Assembly: GCA_021496925.1 (NCBI GenBank) | Contig: CP053915.1 | Location: 2,743,001-2,807,000, forward strand | Origin: Acidovorax sp. YS12 | GTDB lineage: Bacteria > Pseudomonadota > Gammaproteobacteria > Burkholderiales > Burkholderiaceae_C | Direction of reading: 5' to 3' | Length of the DNA stretch: 64,000 nt | In this document: positions 17,871 through 25,775 of the stretch, piece after piece | How the letters are laid out: the number at the start of each line of letters is the position of its first letter | How positions within the stretch are numbered: position 1 is the stretch's first letter | Notes under the pieces: model-generated | Told to the model about the DNA's origin: nothing | The model's input: only the letters and a program-made list of their open reading frames with translations | The model's database searches: none | Made by a program: the position numbers and the translations under genes

Positions 17871-20800
17871 ATGGCAACGAACCCCTTGCCCGCCTGCTCC
17901 ACCGAGGGAGGCCGCCCCGAGGCTACCGTACTGCGCGGCCTCAAGGCCATCGTGCGGCCCGTGGCCCGCGTGGTCGTGCTCGCGCACCTGGCCCTGGCGC
18001 TGCAGCCGCTGAGCGCACTGGCGCACGACGGAGCCCCCCCTGGCTTCAACCCTGCCGCCACGCAGCAAATGCAGCGCCTGCAGCAATGGAACGCCAAGAT
18101 GCAGGCGGCCCGCCACGAGCGCCAGCAAAGCGCGCTGGGTGCCAGTGCAGAGCTGGCGCAACTAACGGCACTCGCCAGCAGCCAGGCAAGCGACCTGCTC
18201 GCGCAGCAAGGCATGCCGGGCCTGCAGGCCAAGAGTGCCAGCGCCGCCCCGCCCCTCTACGACAGCCAGACCACCGCCGCCCAACTGCACGCCACGCTGC
18301 GCCAGATCGCAACCGCAAACGCCGCCGTGCGCGCCGAATTCGCCCCCGCGCGGCAAGCCCTCGAAGCCAAGGGCGTCCCCACGCAAATCCTCGCCCGCCA
18401 CGACCAGGCAGTGGCCCGCTTCGATACCCGCGTGGCCGCGTTCGACGAAATCGCCACACGCATCCTGCCCGGCGCCAGCGCCTTCACCAAGGCATCGGCC
18501 CTGCCGCTGCCCGCCGACCTGCAAGCGCTGCAGGACTTGCTGCACGTGGACCAGCCCGCCAGAAAAGCCTCTGCCACCCCTGCCCGACTGCCCTGGCGCA
18601 CCCCCGACCCCACCACGCGCGCACCGGCCGCGAGCGCCGCTGCCTGGGCCGAAGCCGTTGCCACCCCCGTGGCCCTGGCCGCCCGGGCCAAGTCCAGCAT
18701 CGCCGGCCTGGCGTTCGATGTCGATCCGCCCGCCGACGAAGCCCCCACGGCCGACGACCTCGCCGCCACCGACGAAGCCGTGCTCTCCCCCGCCATCCGC
18801 GCCAAGGCGCAGGAGCTGGAGCACAACCCGCTGGCCATCCAGAACTGGGTGCGCAACCACATCGAGTGGATGCCCACCTGGGGCGCCGTGCAGAACGCCG
18901 ACACCGTACTCGCCAGCGGGCGCGGCAACGCCTTCGACATCGCCAGCCTCACCATCGCCCTGCTGCGCGCCTCGGGCATTCCGGCGCGCTACCAGTTCGG
19001 CACCATCCAACTGCCCGCCAGCGCCGTGCGCAACTGGACAGGCGGCTTCACCCAGACCCCTGCCGCCCAAGCCTTCATGGGCCAGGGCGGCATCGCCAAC
19101 CAGGGCCTGACCAGCGCGGGCACCATCACCCACGTGCGCATGGAACACGTATGGGTGCGCGCCTACGTCCACTACGCCGCCAGCCGAGGCGCCGTGAACG
19201 CCAGCGACACCCGCCACACCAGCCCCAATGCCCTCCACAACGCCTGGGTGCCGCTGGACGCCAGCTACAAGCAATACACCTACAGCCAGGGCATAGACCT
19301 GCAGGCCCAGGTGCCCCTGGATGCCCAGGCCCTGCTCGACGCCGCCCGCCAGGGCGCCAGCGTCAACGAAGCCGAAGGCTGGGTGCAGAACCTCGACCAG
19401 AGCGCCGTGCAGGCCCAGCTCGACCAGTACCAGCGCCGGCTCAAGCAGTACATCGACAGCCAGAACCCCAACGCCACCGTCGGCCAGGTCATCGGCAAGA
19501 AGATCGTCACCGAGCGCCTGCCCCAAACCCTCAGCGGCCACCTGCCCTACGAAGTGGTCGCCGAAGGCGCCCTGCACACCCGCATACCGGCGCAACTGCA
19601 GCACCGCTTCAGCTACAGCCTGAGCAACAGCTGGGGCGATGGACTGCTCACCTACAGCGCCAAGACCAGCGAACTGGTCGGCAAGCGCCTGACCCTGCAC
19701 TACGCGCCCGCCGACCAGGCCACCGCCGACCTCATCGCCAGCTATCTGCCCAAGCCCCATGCCGACGGCAGCCCCATCCAGCCAAGCGAACTGCCCACCA
19801 GCCTGCCCGGCTACCTCATCCGCCTCAAGCCCCAGCTCACCCTGGACGGCCAGACCGTCGCCCAGGGCACCAGCGACATCGGCATGGGCGAAGAGCTGCA
19901 GGGCCTGGGCGGCTTCACGCAGTACTACAACCCCAGCCAGTGGGACTACACCACCGACGACAGCCATATTGCCGGACAGGCCACCGCCATCGGCATCAGT
20001 GCCGGGGGGATCAACGCCAGGCAATTGGCCGACCTGAAAACCCGGCTGGAAGCCACCAAGAGCCAGCTGCAGGCCAACAACGTGCAAAGCCTGACGGGCG
20101 AACAGATATCCGGCGACCTGCTCACCGCCGTGATCTGGAGCTGGTTCGCCGCTGCCGAGAGCCACAACCGCCTGAGCCAGAACCAGGCTGGCATCGTGGA
20201 GAACCCGGGGCTGTCCTACGGCCTGTTCCACGCCGTGGCCCGCCCCGCCTACAGCTGGGGCATGGTCTTCAAGGTGACCTTCCCCGGGGTGAACCTGGAC
20301 ATCGGCCATGTGCGCAATATCACCTGGGCCAAGGACAATGACCGGCAGACGTGGATTGGGTACAACAAGCTACGGGGGCAGTACATGAGTGCGCTGGAGC
20401 ATGCCGTGCCGGAACGGTTCTTCAATGACCCCAACCAGTGCAATGACTATGCAACCCCCAATCCGATCGCGGGGCTCCCGGATTGCCCACGGGGCATCAG
20501 CGCCATGAGTGCCCTGGGCATCGCTGCCGCTCAAGGACAGAAAATCTTCGTGATAACTCCAAAGATCTATGCGAATAATCCAAACATTGTAAATAGCGTA
20601 CTCAATGCCCATTCCTTGGACACAAAACAAAGAGTACAGGAGGCACTACATTTTGGTTATGAAGTAACGATTCATGAACGCCCGATATTGGAGAGCGGAT
20701 GGAAAGGGGCTGGATATACAAAAATCGATCCAACAACGGGAGCCGGAGGATACATGATAGATGGCGGCAGTAATGGTGCCGCTCTAATTTTGATGGTTAC

Positions 20801-21155
20801 ATTGATTTCCTTCCTAATTATCCCACTGGCAATGCTTGTTGCAGGCGCCACTATCACATCCATAGCAACAGCCGGAGCATTCCTAATAATCGCCATAAAG
20901 CAATTCATAGAAAAAGTGGATGAGATTCTGAAAAAGGAAAACCTAACAGAATACCAAAAAAATGGGGCAATAGGTCTACTATCCGCCTTAACACTCCTTA
21001 CCAATGTCTTTGCCATATTTAAAGCTGGATCAACAGCAGCAGTGGTAGCCTCTCTATTCCTACTAAATGTGATGCTTTCTGTTTTCAAGACTGCATTAGA
21101 CTGGATAATCGCCCTCTATGAAAATTTACCAGAATACAAGAAAAATAATTCATAA
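17871..21155 (+). CDS. transglutaminase-fold exported protein with hydrophobic C-terminal tip (polymorphic-toxin-like)
   Basis: Exported protein of 1094 residues. The ATG at 17871 is preferred because AGAGAGAAGAAAG precedes it; 17832 is an alternative. A hydrophobic export signal lies at about residues 20-50 (RVVVLAHLALALQPLSALA). The transglutaminase-like core spans about residues 318-470. His426 (EHVWVRAYV) and Asp463 (WVPLDAS) are in place, but the position normally held by the catalytic Cys is Ala354 (GRGNAFD), so transglutaminase chemistry is unlikely. A conserved region follows, ending in TIHERPI...GW.GAGY...DPTTGAGGYMIDGGSNG (to about 970). After it, base composition drops sharply in GC and the last roughly 123 residues are a separate tip with two long hydrophobic stretches. 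The next gene overlaps this one by 38 bases and encodes a membrane protein. The order of export signal, conserved body, boundary motif, variable tip and immunity-like gene matches polymorphic toxins; activity is inferred. Confidence 0.72.
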   Translation: MATNPLPACSTEGGRPEATVLRGLKAIVRPVARVVVLAHLALALQPLSALAHDGAPPGFNPAATQQMQRLQQWNAKMQAARHERQQSALGASAELAQLTALASSQASDLLAQQGMPGLQAKSASAAPPLYDSQTTAAQLHATLRQIATANAAVRAEFAPARQALEAKGVPTQILARHDQAVARFDTRVAAFDEIATRILPGASAFTKASALPLPADLQALQDLLHVDQPARKASATPARLPWRTPDPTTRAPAASAAAWAEAVATPVALAARAKSSIAGLAFDVDPPADEAPTADDLAATDEAVLSPAIRAKAQELEHNPLAIQNWVRNHIEWMPTWGAVQNADTVLASGRGNAFDIASLTIALLRASGIPARYQFGTIQLPASAVRNWTGGFTQTPAAQAFMGQGGIANQGLTSAGTITHVRMEHVWVRAYVHYAASRGAVNASDTRHTSPNALHNAWVPLDASYKQYTYSQGIDLQAQVPLDAQALLDAARQGASVNEAEGWVQNLDQSAVQAQLDQYQRRLKQYIDSQNPNATVGQVIGKKIVTERLPQTLSGHLPYEVVAEGALHTRIPAQLQHRFSYSLSNSWGDGLLTYSAKTSELVGKRLTLHYAPADQATADLIASYLPKPHADGSPIQPSELPTSLPGYLIRLKPQLTLDGQTVAQGTSDIGMGEELQGLGGFTQYYNPSQWDYTTDDSHIAGQATAIGISAGGINARQLADLKTRLEATKSQLQANNVQSLTGEQISGDLLTAVIWSWFAAAESHNRLSQNQAGIVENPGLSYGLFHAVARPAYSWGMVFKVTFPGVNLDIGHVRNITWAKDNDRQTWIGYNKLRGQYMSALEHAVPERFFNDPNQCNDYATPNPIAGLPDCPRGISAMSALGIAAAQGQKIFVITPKIYANNPNIVNSVLNAHSLDTKQRVQEALHFGYEVTIHERPILESGWKGAGYTKIDPTTGAGGYMIDGGSNGAALILMVTLISFLIIPLAMLVAGATITSIATAGAFLIIAIKQFIEKVDEILKKENLTEYQKNGAIGLLSALTLLTNVFAIFKAGSTAAVVASLFLLNVMLSVFKTALDWIIALYENLPEYKKNNS
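19792..20347 (+). repeat. 556-bp direct repeat, copy in the intact toxin-like gene
   Basis: This segment is identical base for base to 22214-22769. Similarity continues with growing divergence to about 20523. It encodes the conserved region just upstream of the variable tip, which makes it a ready substrate for homologous exchange of tips. Confidence 0.95.
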
Positions 21156-21540
21156 ATATACCGAAGAAAGCGCAAAATCCCTCACAGAATTAATTTCAAT
21201 TATATTTTCGGCATTATTTTTGGCAAATACACTAACCGGCCCAGTAGAATTGAAATCAATACTTTCGATCAGCACTATATTTATAGTTATATTCAAAAAA
21301 AAAGAAACCGCATGGATTGGCCATGGAATAATAATATCAGGCCTTATTGCCGCAACGATAGACTCCATCGTCAATGGCTGGAAAAATCTATTTATTGATA
21401 TATTCTGGCTTTCAGCCAAAGATTACTTTGAAATAAACAAGGAATATGCAATATTCTTCACTGCAGCATTTTTTTTTATCTTCTCCCTAAGAAAAATTCT
21501 CTTTAATTTCAAAAAACAGCCCAACCCAGATGCTGACTAA
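21118..21540 (+). CDS. small membrane protein, candidate immunity protein
   Basis: A 140-residue, AT-rich, Ile/Phe/Lys-rich protein with about four hydrophobic segments (SLTELISIIFSALFLANTL, SILSISTIFIVIF, IGHGIIISGLIAATIDSIV, YAIFFTAAFFFIFSL) and a charged C-terminus, so an inner-membrane protein. No family recognised. Its ATG lies inside the last codons of the toxin-like gene (38-base overlap), so the two are translated together. Pore-forming bacteriocins have integral-membrane immunity proteins, and the partner tip is also hydrophobic, which makes an immunity role the best guess. Base composition differs strongly from the core genome and points to transfer. Confidence 0.6.
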   Translation: MKIYQNTRKIIHKYTEESAKSLTELISIIFSALFLANTLTGPVELKSILSISTIFIVIFKKKETAWIGHGIIISGLIAATIDSIVNGWKNLFIDIFWLSAKDYFEINKEYAIFFTAAFFFIFSLRKILFNFKKQPNPDAD

Positions 21541-21568
21541 CCCCCAGGATACGACGTCGGTCAATGCA

Positions 21569-21593
21569 GGAAAATTGATTGGCGCAATTTTCC
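21569..21593. other. perfect 8-bp hairpin between cassette genes
   Basis: GGAAAATT, a 9-base loop and AATTTTCC form a perfect stem between the first immunity-like gene and the 188-residue orphan gene. It is not followed by a clear T-run. It could be a weak terminator or a recombination-associated dyad. Confidence 0.4.
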
Positions 21594-21622
21594 TCACATA
21601 ACTGGACACAGATGGAAATAAA

Positions 21623-22189
21623 ATGAATCTCCTTAGATTCCATTTAATGATTGGCAGCAACAAATTACAAGCAGAAGCCTATAACAAAGAAGCTCATAAA
21701 AATGGCATAATTAATAGCAAATTTAGCTACATAAAGAAAGCAGCAGAAACCCCAAAAAAATGCATTCTCCCCACGTCCAATAAAAAAATTGACTCTGGAT
21801 TCCCCGGCACCGATGGGGATGGCTTTTTCCTATGGCAAACAGAACCCATAGATTACGCCACCAACAAAGAGAAGTTTTACAAACAAAATCATCCGCTACT
21901 CAAATCGGAATACACCCAGTTATGGTTAAAAGAAGAAACCGCAATATTTAACTTCCTAGAACACATTCAACCCCGACTGCCGTGCATTACGGAATTTTGC
22001 AACGGGGATTTCTTCTCGCTATTGAAATGCATCTATGCAGACATGGGGCACGGCACATCAGTCGCACTCCCATGCTTCTCATCAAAACTAATATCCAAAC
22101 TAAATGAAATAAATGCAGGATTTGATTGCGACGTAGAATTAGAGGATGTGCACTTTTCCAGAGTTTCAAGCAAATATCAGAAAAAATAG
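21623..22189 (+). CDS. AT-rich orphan protein within the toxin cassette region
   Basis: A 188-residue, Lys/Ile-rich, soluble-looking protein with no signal peptide or membrane segment. Not recognised. It sits between the first immunity-like gene and the displaced second cassette, and its base composition is as AT-rich as the tip region, unlike the core genome. Position suggests an immunity gene whose toxin tip has been lost, or an accessory immunity gene. The many Cys, Phe and acidic residues in the second half give no decisive motif. The junction to GC-rich sequence at about 22213 is abrupt. Confidence 0.5.
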   Translation: MNLLRFHLMIGSNKLQAEAYNKEAHKNGIINSKFSYIKKAAETPKKCILPTSNKKIDSGFPGTDGDGFFLWQTEPIDYATNKEKFYKQNHPLLKSEYTQLWLKEETAIFNFLEHIQPRLPCITEFCNGDFFSLLKCIYADMGHGTSVALPCFSSKLISKLNEINAGFDCDVELEDVHFSRVSSKYQKK

Positions 22190-22212
22190 AGCATCGATTT
22201 TATTTTGAATAA

Positions 22213-23396
22213 GTGCCCACCAGCCTGCCCGGCTACCTCATCCGCCTCAAGCCCCAGCTCACCCTGGACGGCCAGACCGTCGCCCAGGGCACCAGCGACA
22301 TCGGCATGGGCGAAGAGCTGCAGGGCCTGGGCGGCTTCACGCAGTACTACAACCCCAGCCAGTGGGACTACACCACCGACGACAGCCATATTGCCGGACA
22401 GGCCACCGCCATCGGCATCAGTGCCGGGGGGATCAACGCCAGGCAATTGGCCGACCTGAAAACCCGGCTGGAAGCCACCAAGAGCCAGCTGCAGGCCAAC
22501 AACGTGCAAAGCCTGACGGGCGAACAGATATCCGGCGACCTGCTCACCGCCGTGATCTGGAGCTGGTTCGCCGCTGCCGAGAGCCACAACCGCCTGAGCC
22601 AGAACCAGGCTGGCATCGTGGAGAACCCGGGGCTGTCCTACGGCCTGTTCCACGCCGTGGCCCGCCCCGCCTACAGCTGGGGCATGGTCTTCAAGGTGAC
22701 CTTCCCCGGGGTGAACCTGGACATCGGCCATGTGCGCAATATCACCTGGGCCAAGGACAATGACCGGCAAACGTGGATTGGGTACAACAAGCTGCGGGGG
22801 CAGTACATGAGTGCGCTGGAGCATGCCGTGCCGGAACGGTTTTTCCATGACCCGGCGCAATGCAACAGCTACGGGACAACAACTCCGATCGCAGGGTTGC
22901 CAGACTGCCCACGGGGCATCAGCGCCATGAGCGCCCTGGGTGCGCCACCCCAAACACCCGAAGCCGGGTGCAGCAGGCCTTGGATGCTGGGCACGAGGTG
23001 ACGATCCACGAGCGGCCCATTATGGAAAGCGGATGGAAAGGGGCTGAATATACGCTGATAGACCCGACCACGGGAGCAGGGGCTTATCTTATTGATGGAG
23101 GGAGTAATGGGGGGGGGGCTTTCAGGAGCAACACAAGGAGCCGCATTCTCCTTCGTCGCAATCTCATTTACATTCCTCGCCCCACTAGTTGCGGGGGGGG
23201 GCTTGCAATATTCTGGTTTCTTTTTGCCACCATTGTGATAGCAAATATTCTAGCCACAATATATGTACTAACAAACATTAACGATCAAGAAGTGAAAAAT
23301 TGCCACCTTGGAGGACTGGCGATGGGCTTGGGGCTTGGTGGACTATTCAACATAGCTGCATGGATAGGAAGAATTATGTCCGCCATTGGGCTCTGA
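22213..23396 (+). pseudogene. displaced second C-terminal toxin cassette (orphan tip), frameshifted
   Basis: Copy of the 3-prime part of the transglutaminase-like gene without its export signal or TG core. It begins abruptly at GTG PTSLPGYL right after an in-frame TAA and is identical to the intact gene for 556 bp. The first frame runs to a stop at 22999-23001. The boundary motif and tip (VQQALDAGHEVTIHERPIMESGW..., then DPTTGAGAYLIDGGSNG) continue in another frame to 23396, so there is a frameshift around 22930-22990 where about 50 bases of the intact gene are missing. Two G-runs (10 G at 23109-23118, 9 G at 23193-23201) shift the reading out and back again. The tip is hydrophobic (FWFLFATIVIANILATIYVL). 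With no start signal it is best read as a silent donor cassette. Confidence 0.7.
22214..22769 (+). repeat. 556-bp direct repeat, copy in the displaced cassette
   Basis: Identical to 19792-20347, at an offset of 2422 bases. The first difference appears at the A/G pair at 20348/22770. The similarity then decays towards the tip, as expected for a conversion tract or recent duplication bordered by older variable sequence. Confidence 0.95.
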
Positions 23397-23412
23397 ATCG
23401 GTGGAGTGACCG

Positions 23413-23715
23413 ATGCCACGACCAATCCAACCGCATGCGGAGTATAAATTGAGGCCTAACTGTCCAAAATGCAACACATCACTACCCTTATGGCGAATCT
23501 GGCTGGGGTTCAATGTTGAATGCCAGAAATGCCACGTCACATGCACAAAAGTCCTGACGCCTGCCTCTTATTTTTTCGGATGGTCACTCGGATTACTTGC
23601 ATTTTGGGTAGGATTTGAATTCAAAACCCTCTGGTCATTCTTAATTCTTTTTATCGCCTGGGTTGTCGCGGATCATTTCTCGGAAATTAAAACAATTCCA
23701 GAGGAAAATTCATGA
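23413..23715 (+). CDS. small zinc-ribbon membrane protein, candidate second immunity protein
   Basis: A 100-residue protein with a four-Cys zinc-ribbon pattern near the N-terminus (CPKC at 17-20 and CQKC at 37-40) and two hydrophobic helices (about residues 52-87, YFFGWSLGLLAFWVGF and SFLILFIAWVVAD). It starts 16 bases after the displaced cassette and would be the immunity partner of that hydrophobic tip, in parallel with the first tip/membrane-protein pair. No family recognised with confidence. Composition is AT-rich like the rest of the cassette region. Confidence 0.6.
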   Translation: MPRPIQPHAEYKLRPNCPKCNTSLPLWRIWLGFNVECQKCHVTCTKVLTPASYFFGWSLGLLAFWVGFEFKTLWSFLILFIAWVVADHFSEIKTIPEENS

Positions 23716-23776
23716 ATGTTCCACACGCGTCTGGAACACGTCTGGGTACACACCTGCATCCACTACAGGCCAGACC

Positions 23777-25058
23777 GGGAACCTCTCACAACCCCATGAT
23801 TGACGGATCCGAATAGGCACGATTGGACGCCAGCCGTTTTGAATGCGCGATGAGGCCTTACGGCGGTCTGCACCTCGTGCATTGAGGGGCCTTGCAGCCC
23901 CGATGGCTCAGGCTTTCGCCGTTTGCAGGCGCACCTGTGCCTTGGTGGTCGCCGGTTTGAAGAACGCATCCACGCCTCGCTCAAGGAACGAGGCCAGGCG
24001 CTTCATGTTGTAGCAGGCAGCCATCATCGTCATCGCCACCGTGGCCCGCGCCTGCCCGATCGTGCGTACGAACTTGCCGCCCAGGTGCCGGATGCCGGCA
24101 AACGCATGTTCGACCCGGGCACGCTTGCTGGCAATGCGCTGGTTGCGCCGCTTCTGGCACTCGCTCAGGGGCTGGCCCGGCTGGGCCCGGCGCTGCATCG
24201 CGTCCACGAAGCCCAGCACTTGCAGCATCTGCCGGCGCTGCCGGCTCGCGTAGGCCTTGTCCGTGTGCACGCTGCGCCCGGTGTTGTGCATGTCCAGCAC
24301 CTCGTCGAAGTGGTGTCCGTCGTGCTCGCTGGCCGTGCCCGTGGCGATGCGGCGGATGAAGCCGTGCTTGAGATCCACGCTCACGCTGAGCTTGTAGCCG
24401 AAGTAGCTCTTGCCGTGCTTCTTCGTGTGCGTGGCATCCACATCCCTTTGCCGGCGCTCGGCCTCACTCCAATCGGGCGTTCTGCCTTCGGCCAGGGCCT
24501 CGCGCTCCGGCCTGTCCAGGCGCTGGCGCGGCGCGGGCACCAGCGTCGCATCGATGGCTTGTCCGCCCCGGGCCATGTAGCCATGGCGGTGCAGTTGCGC
24601 ATCCACTCCCTGGAACAGCACCGTGGCCCCATCCACGCCCAGCCGCTCGCCGAAGCGCCAGATCGTGTTGCGGTCCGGCACGTTCATCGCATCCTGCAGC
24701 AGGCAAAAGCGCTGGTAGCTCGCCCGATCCAGCAACTGGTACTCCATCTGCTCGTGCGAGAGGTTGTACAGCTGCTTCAAGACCAGGATGCGCACCATCA
24801 CCTCGGTGGGATAGGCCGGCCGGCCACCCTTGCGGCCATCGCCGCGCTCGATCAAGGCATCCACCAGCCCGGCCAGGGCTCCGAAGTCGATGTGCCGCGC
24901 GATCACCTGCAGCGGATCGCCCACCTCATCTCTCTTGTGTTGGCGCGAGGCCTGGGCGAACAGGTCGAACTTCAGCGCGCTGCGGGGTGTGATCATGGCA
25001 AGGGGCGGGTCAGGCTTCTCGGGTCAGGAAGAGAGCGGATGGGTTTTGAGAGGTTCCC
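23777..25058 (-). mobile_element. IS5-family insertion sequence, copy 2 (1282 bp)
   Basis: Same element as 10114-11395, with the same length, orientation and terminal repeats (GGGAACCTCTCACAACCC at the left end). It is flanked by the 4-bp direct repeat GACC on both sides (23773-23776 and 25059-25062, shared with the border of the interrupted sequence), which is a target-site duplication as expected for the family. This copy therefore arrived by its own transposition into the third toxin-like remnant. Confidence 0.92.
23908..24996 (-). CDS. IS5-family transposase, copy 2
   Basis: An intact 362-residue DDE transposase, nearly identical to copy 1, with the same catalytic positions (QAIDATLVPAP, VHTDKAYASR, RARVEHAFAGIRH). 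Differences include SVHTDKAYAS versus AVHADKAYPS around the second Asp and FAQASRQH versus FAEASRQH near the start. Confidence 0.92.
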   Translation of the reverse strand: MITPRSALKFDLFAQASRQHKRDEVGDPLQVIARHIDFGALAGLVDALIERGDGRKGGRPAYPTEVMVRILVLKQLYNLSHEQMEYQLLDRASYQRFCLLQDAMNVPDRNTIWRFGERLGVDGATVLFQGVDAQLHRHGYMARGGQAIDATLVPAPRQRLDRPEREALAEGRTPDWSEAERRQRDVDATHTKKHGKSYFGYKLSVSVDLKHGFIRRIATGTASEHDGHHFDEVLDMHNTGRSVHTDKAYASRQRRQMLQVLGFVDAMQRRAQPGQPLSECQKRRNQRIASKRARVEHAFAGIRHLGGKFVRTIGQARATVAMTMMAACYNMKRLASFLERGVDAFFKPATTKAQVRLQTAKA

Positions 25059-25231
25059 GACCGTCGCCCAGGGCACCAGCGACATCGGCATGGGCGAAGA
25101 GCTGCAGGGCCTGGGCGGCTTCACGCAGTACTACAACGCAAGACGAAGCGCCGCGAACGCCGACGACACCCGTCACACTAGCGCAGGCCTGATGCACACT
25201 GCTCGATAGAGCGTTGCTGAAAGGACGTGCC

Positions 25232-25726
25232 ATGCTGGATTTGAGCGTTCCCTGGTGGGAATTCGTCGTGCGCGCGCTGGTGGTCTATGCCTTCCTGCTG
25301 GTGTTCCTGCGCGTCACCGGGCGGCGACAGGTAGGGCAGTACGCGCCGTTCGACCTGGTGCTGCTGCTCATCCTCTCGAACGCGGTGCAGAACTCCATGA
25401 ATGCGGGCGACAACTCGCTGGTGGGCGGGCTGATTTCCGCCGCCACGCTGGTGCTGTGCCACACGCTGATCGCCCGGCTGGGCTACCGCTTTCCGCGCCT
25501 GGGGCGCTGGATCGACGGGCGCCCGCGCGTGCTGATAAAGGGCGGCGTGGTGAACGAGCCGGTGATGCGCGCCGAGGCGCTGACCGCCGATGACGTGGCC
25601 GCGGCCCTGCGCTCGGCCGGATGCCTGCATGCCCACGAGGTGGAGCGCGCCACCATCGAAACCAACGGCCAAATCACCGTGGTACTGCGCCAGCGCAGCA
25701 CCGATCACAGCCAAAACGGCCTCTAG
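25232..25726 (+). CDS. DUF421 (YetF-like) membrane protein
   Basis: A 164-residue protein with two or three N-terminal membrane helices (WEFVVRALVVYAFLLVFLRVTGRR, FDLVLLLILSNAVQNSM, LVGGLISAATLVLCHTLIARL) and the cytoplasmic DUF421 domain (RPRVLIKGGVVNEPVMRAEALTADDVAAALRSAG...IETNGQITVV). The family is widespread and of unknown function, with a possible stress role in Bacillus. The ATG at 25232 is supported by AAAGGA ten bases upstream; an in-frame ATG at 25214 lacks that. It marks the right border of the accessory island. Confidence 0.88.
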   Translation: MLDLSVPWWEFVVRALVVYAFLLVFLRVTGRRQVGQYAPFDLVLLLILSNAVQNSMNAGDNSLVGGLISAATLVLCHTLIARLGYRFPRLGRWIDGRPRVLIKGGVVNEPVMRAEALTADDVAAALRSAGCLHAHEVERATIETNGQITVVLRQRSTDHSQNGL

Positions 25727-25770
25727 CGCCCACCCAGCAAGCGCCAGAAGCTCCTATTTCAAGAGCAAAA
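25716..25770. repeat. REP-like hairpin (AGCGCC...AAGCGCCAG family)
   Basis: Degenerate member of the recurrent hairpin family, placed between the convergent DUF421 and acyl-CoA dehydrogenase genes and overlapping the DUF421 stop. Confidence 0.5.
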
Positions 25771-25775
25771 ACCAC

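Larger units (their letters stand above)
23719..25209 (+). pseudogene. third toxin-like remnant, mosaic and interrupted by IS copy 2
   Basis: Before the IS, 23719-23776 encodes a diverged form of the TG-domain His segment (RLEHVWVHTCIHY). Next to the IS border is GGCCAGACC, and after the IS the sequence continues GACCGTCGCCCAGGGC, together reproducing 19848-19931 of the intact gene (84 identical bases). It then returns to a TG-domain-like stretch (ARRSAANADDTRHTS, compare SRGAVNASDTRHTS) and stops at 25209. A piece of the later conserved region has thus been placed inside the TG-domain segment, and the IS then jumped into that piece. Confidence 0.65.

Noticed and set aside
17871..21155. Rhs/YD-repeat toxin
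   Set aside because: The boundary motif resembles those of Rhs-type proteins, but no YD repeats are present in the body; a transglutaminase-like fold takes that place.
10114..25058. Composite transposon carrying the toxin-like genes
   Set aside because: Copy 2 has its own 4-bp target duplication inside the island and copy 1 has no matching one outside, so joint transposition is not supported. Only IS-mediated recombination is plausible.
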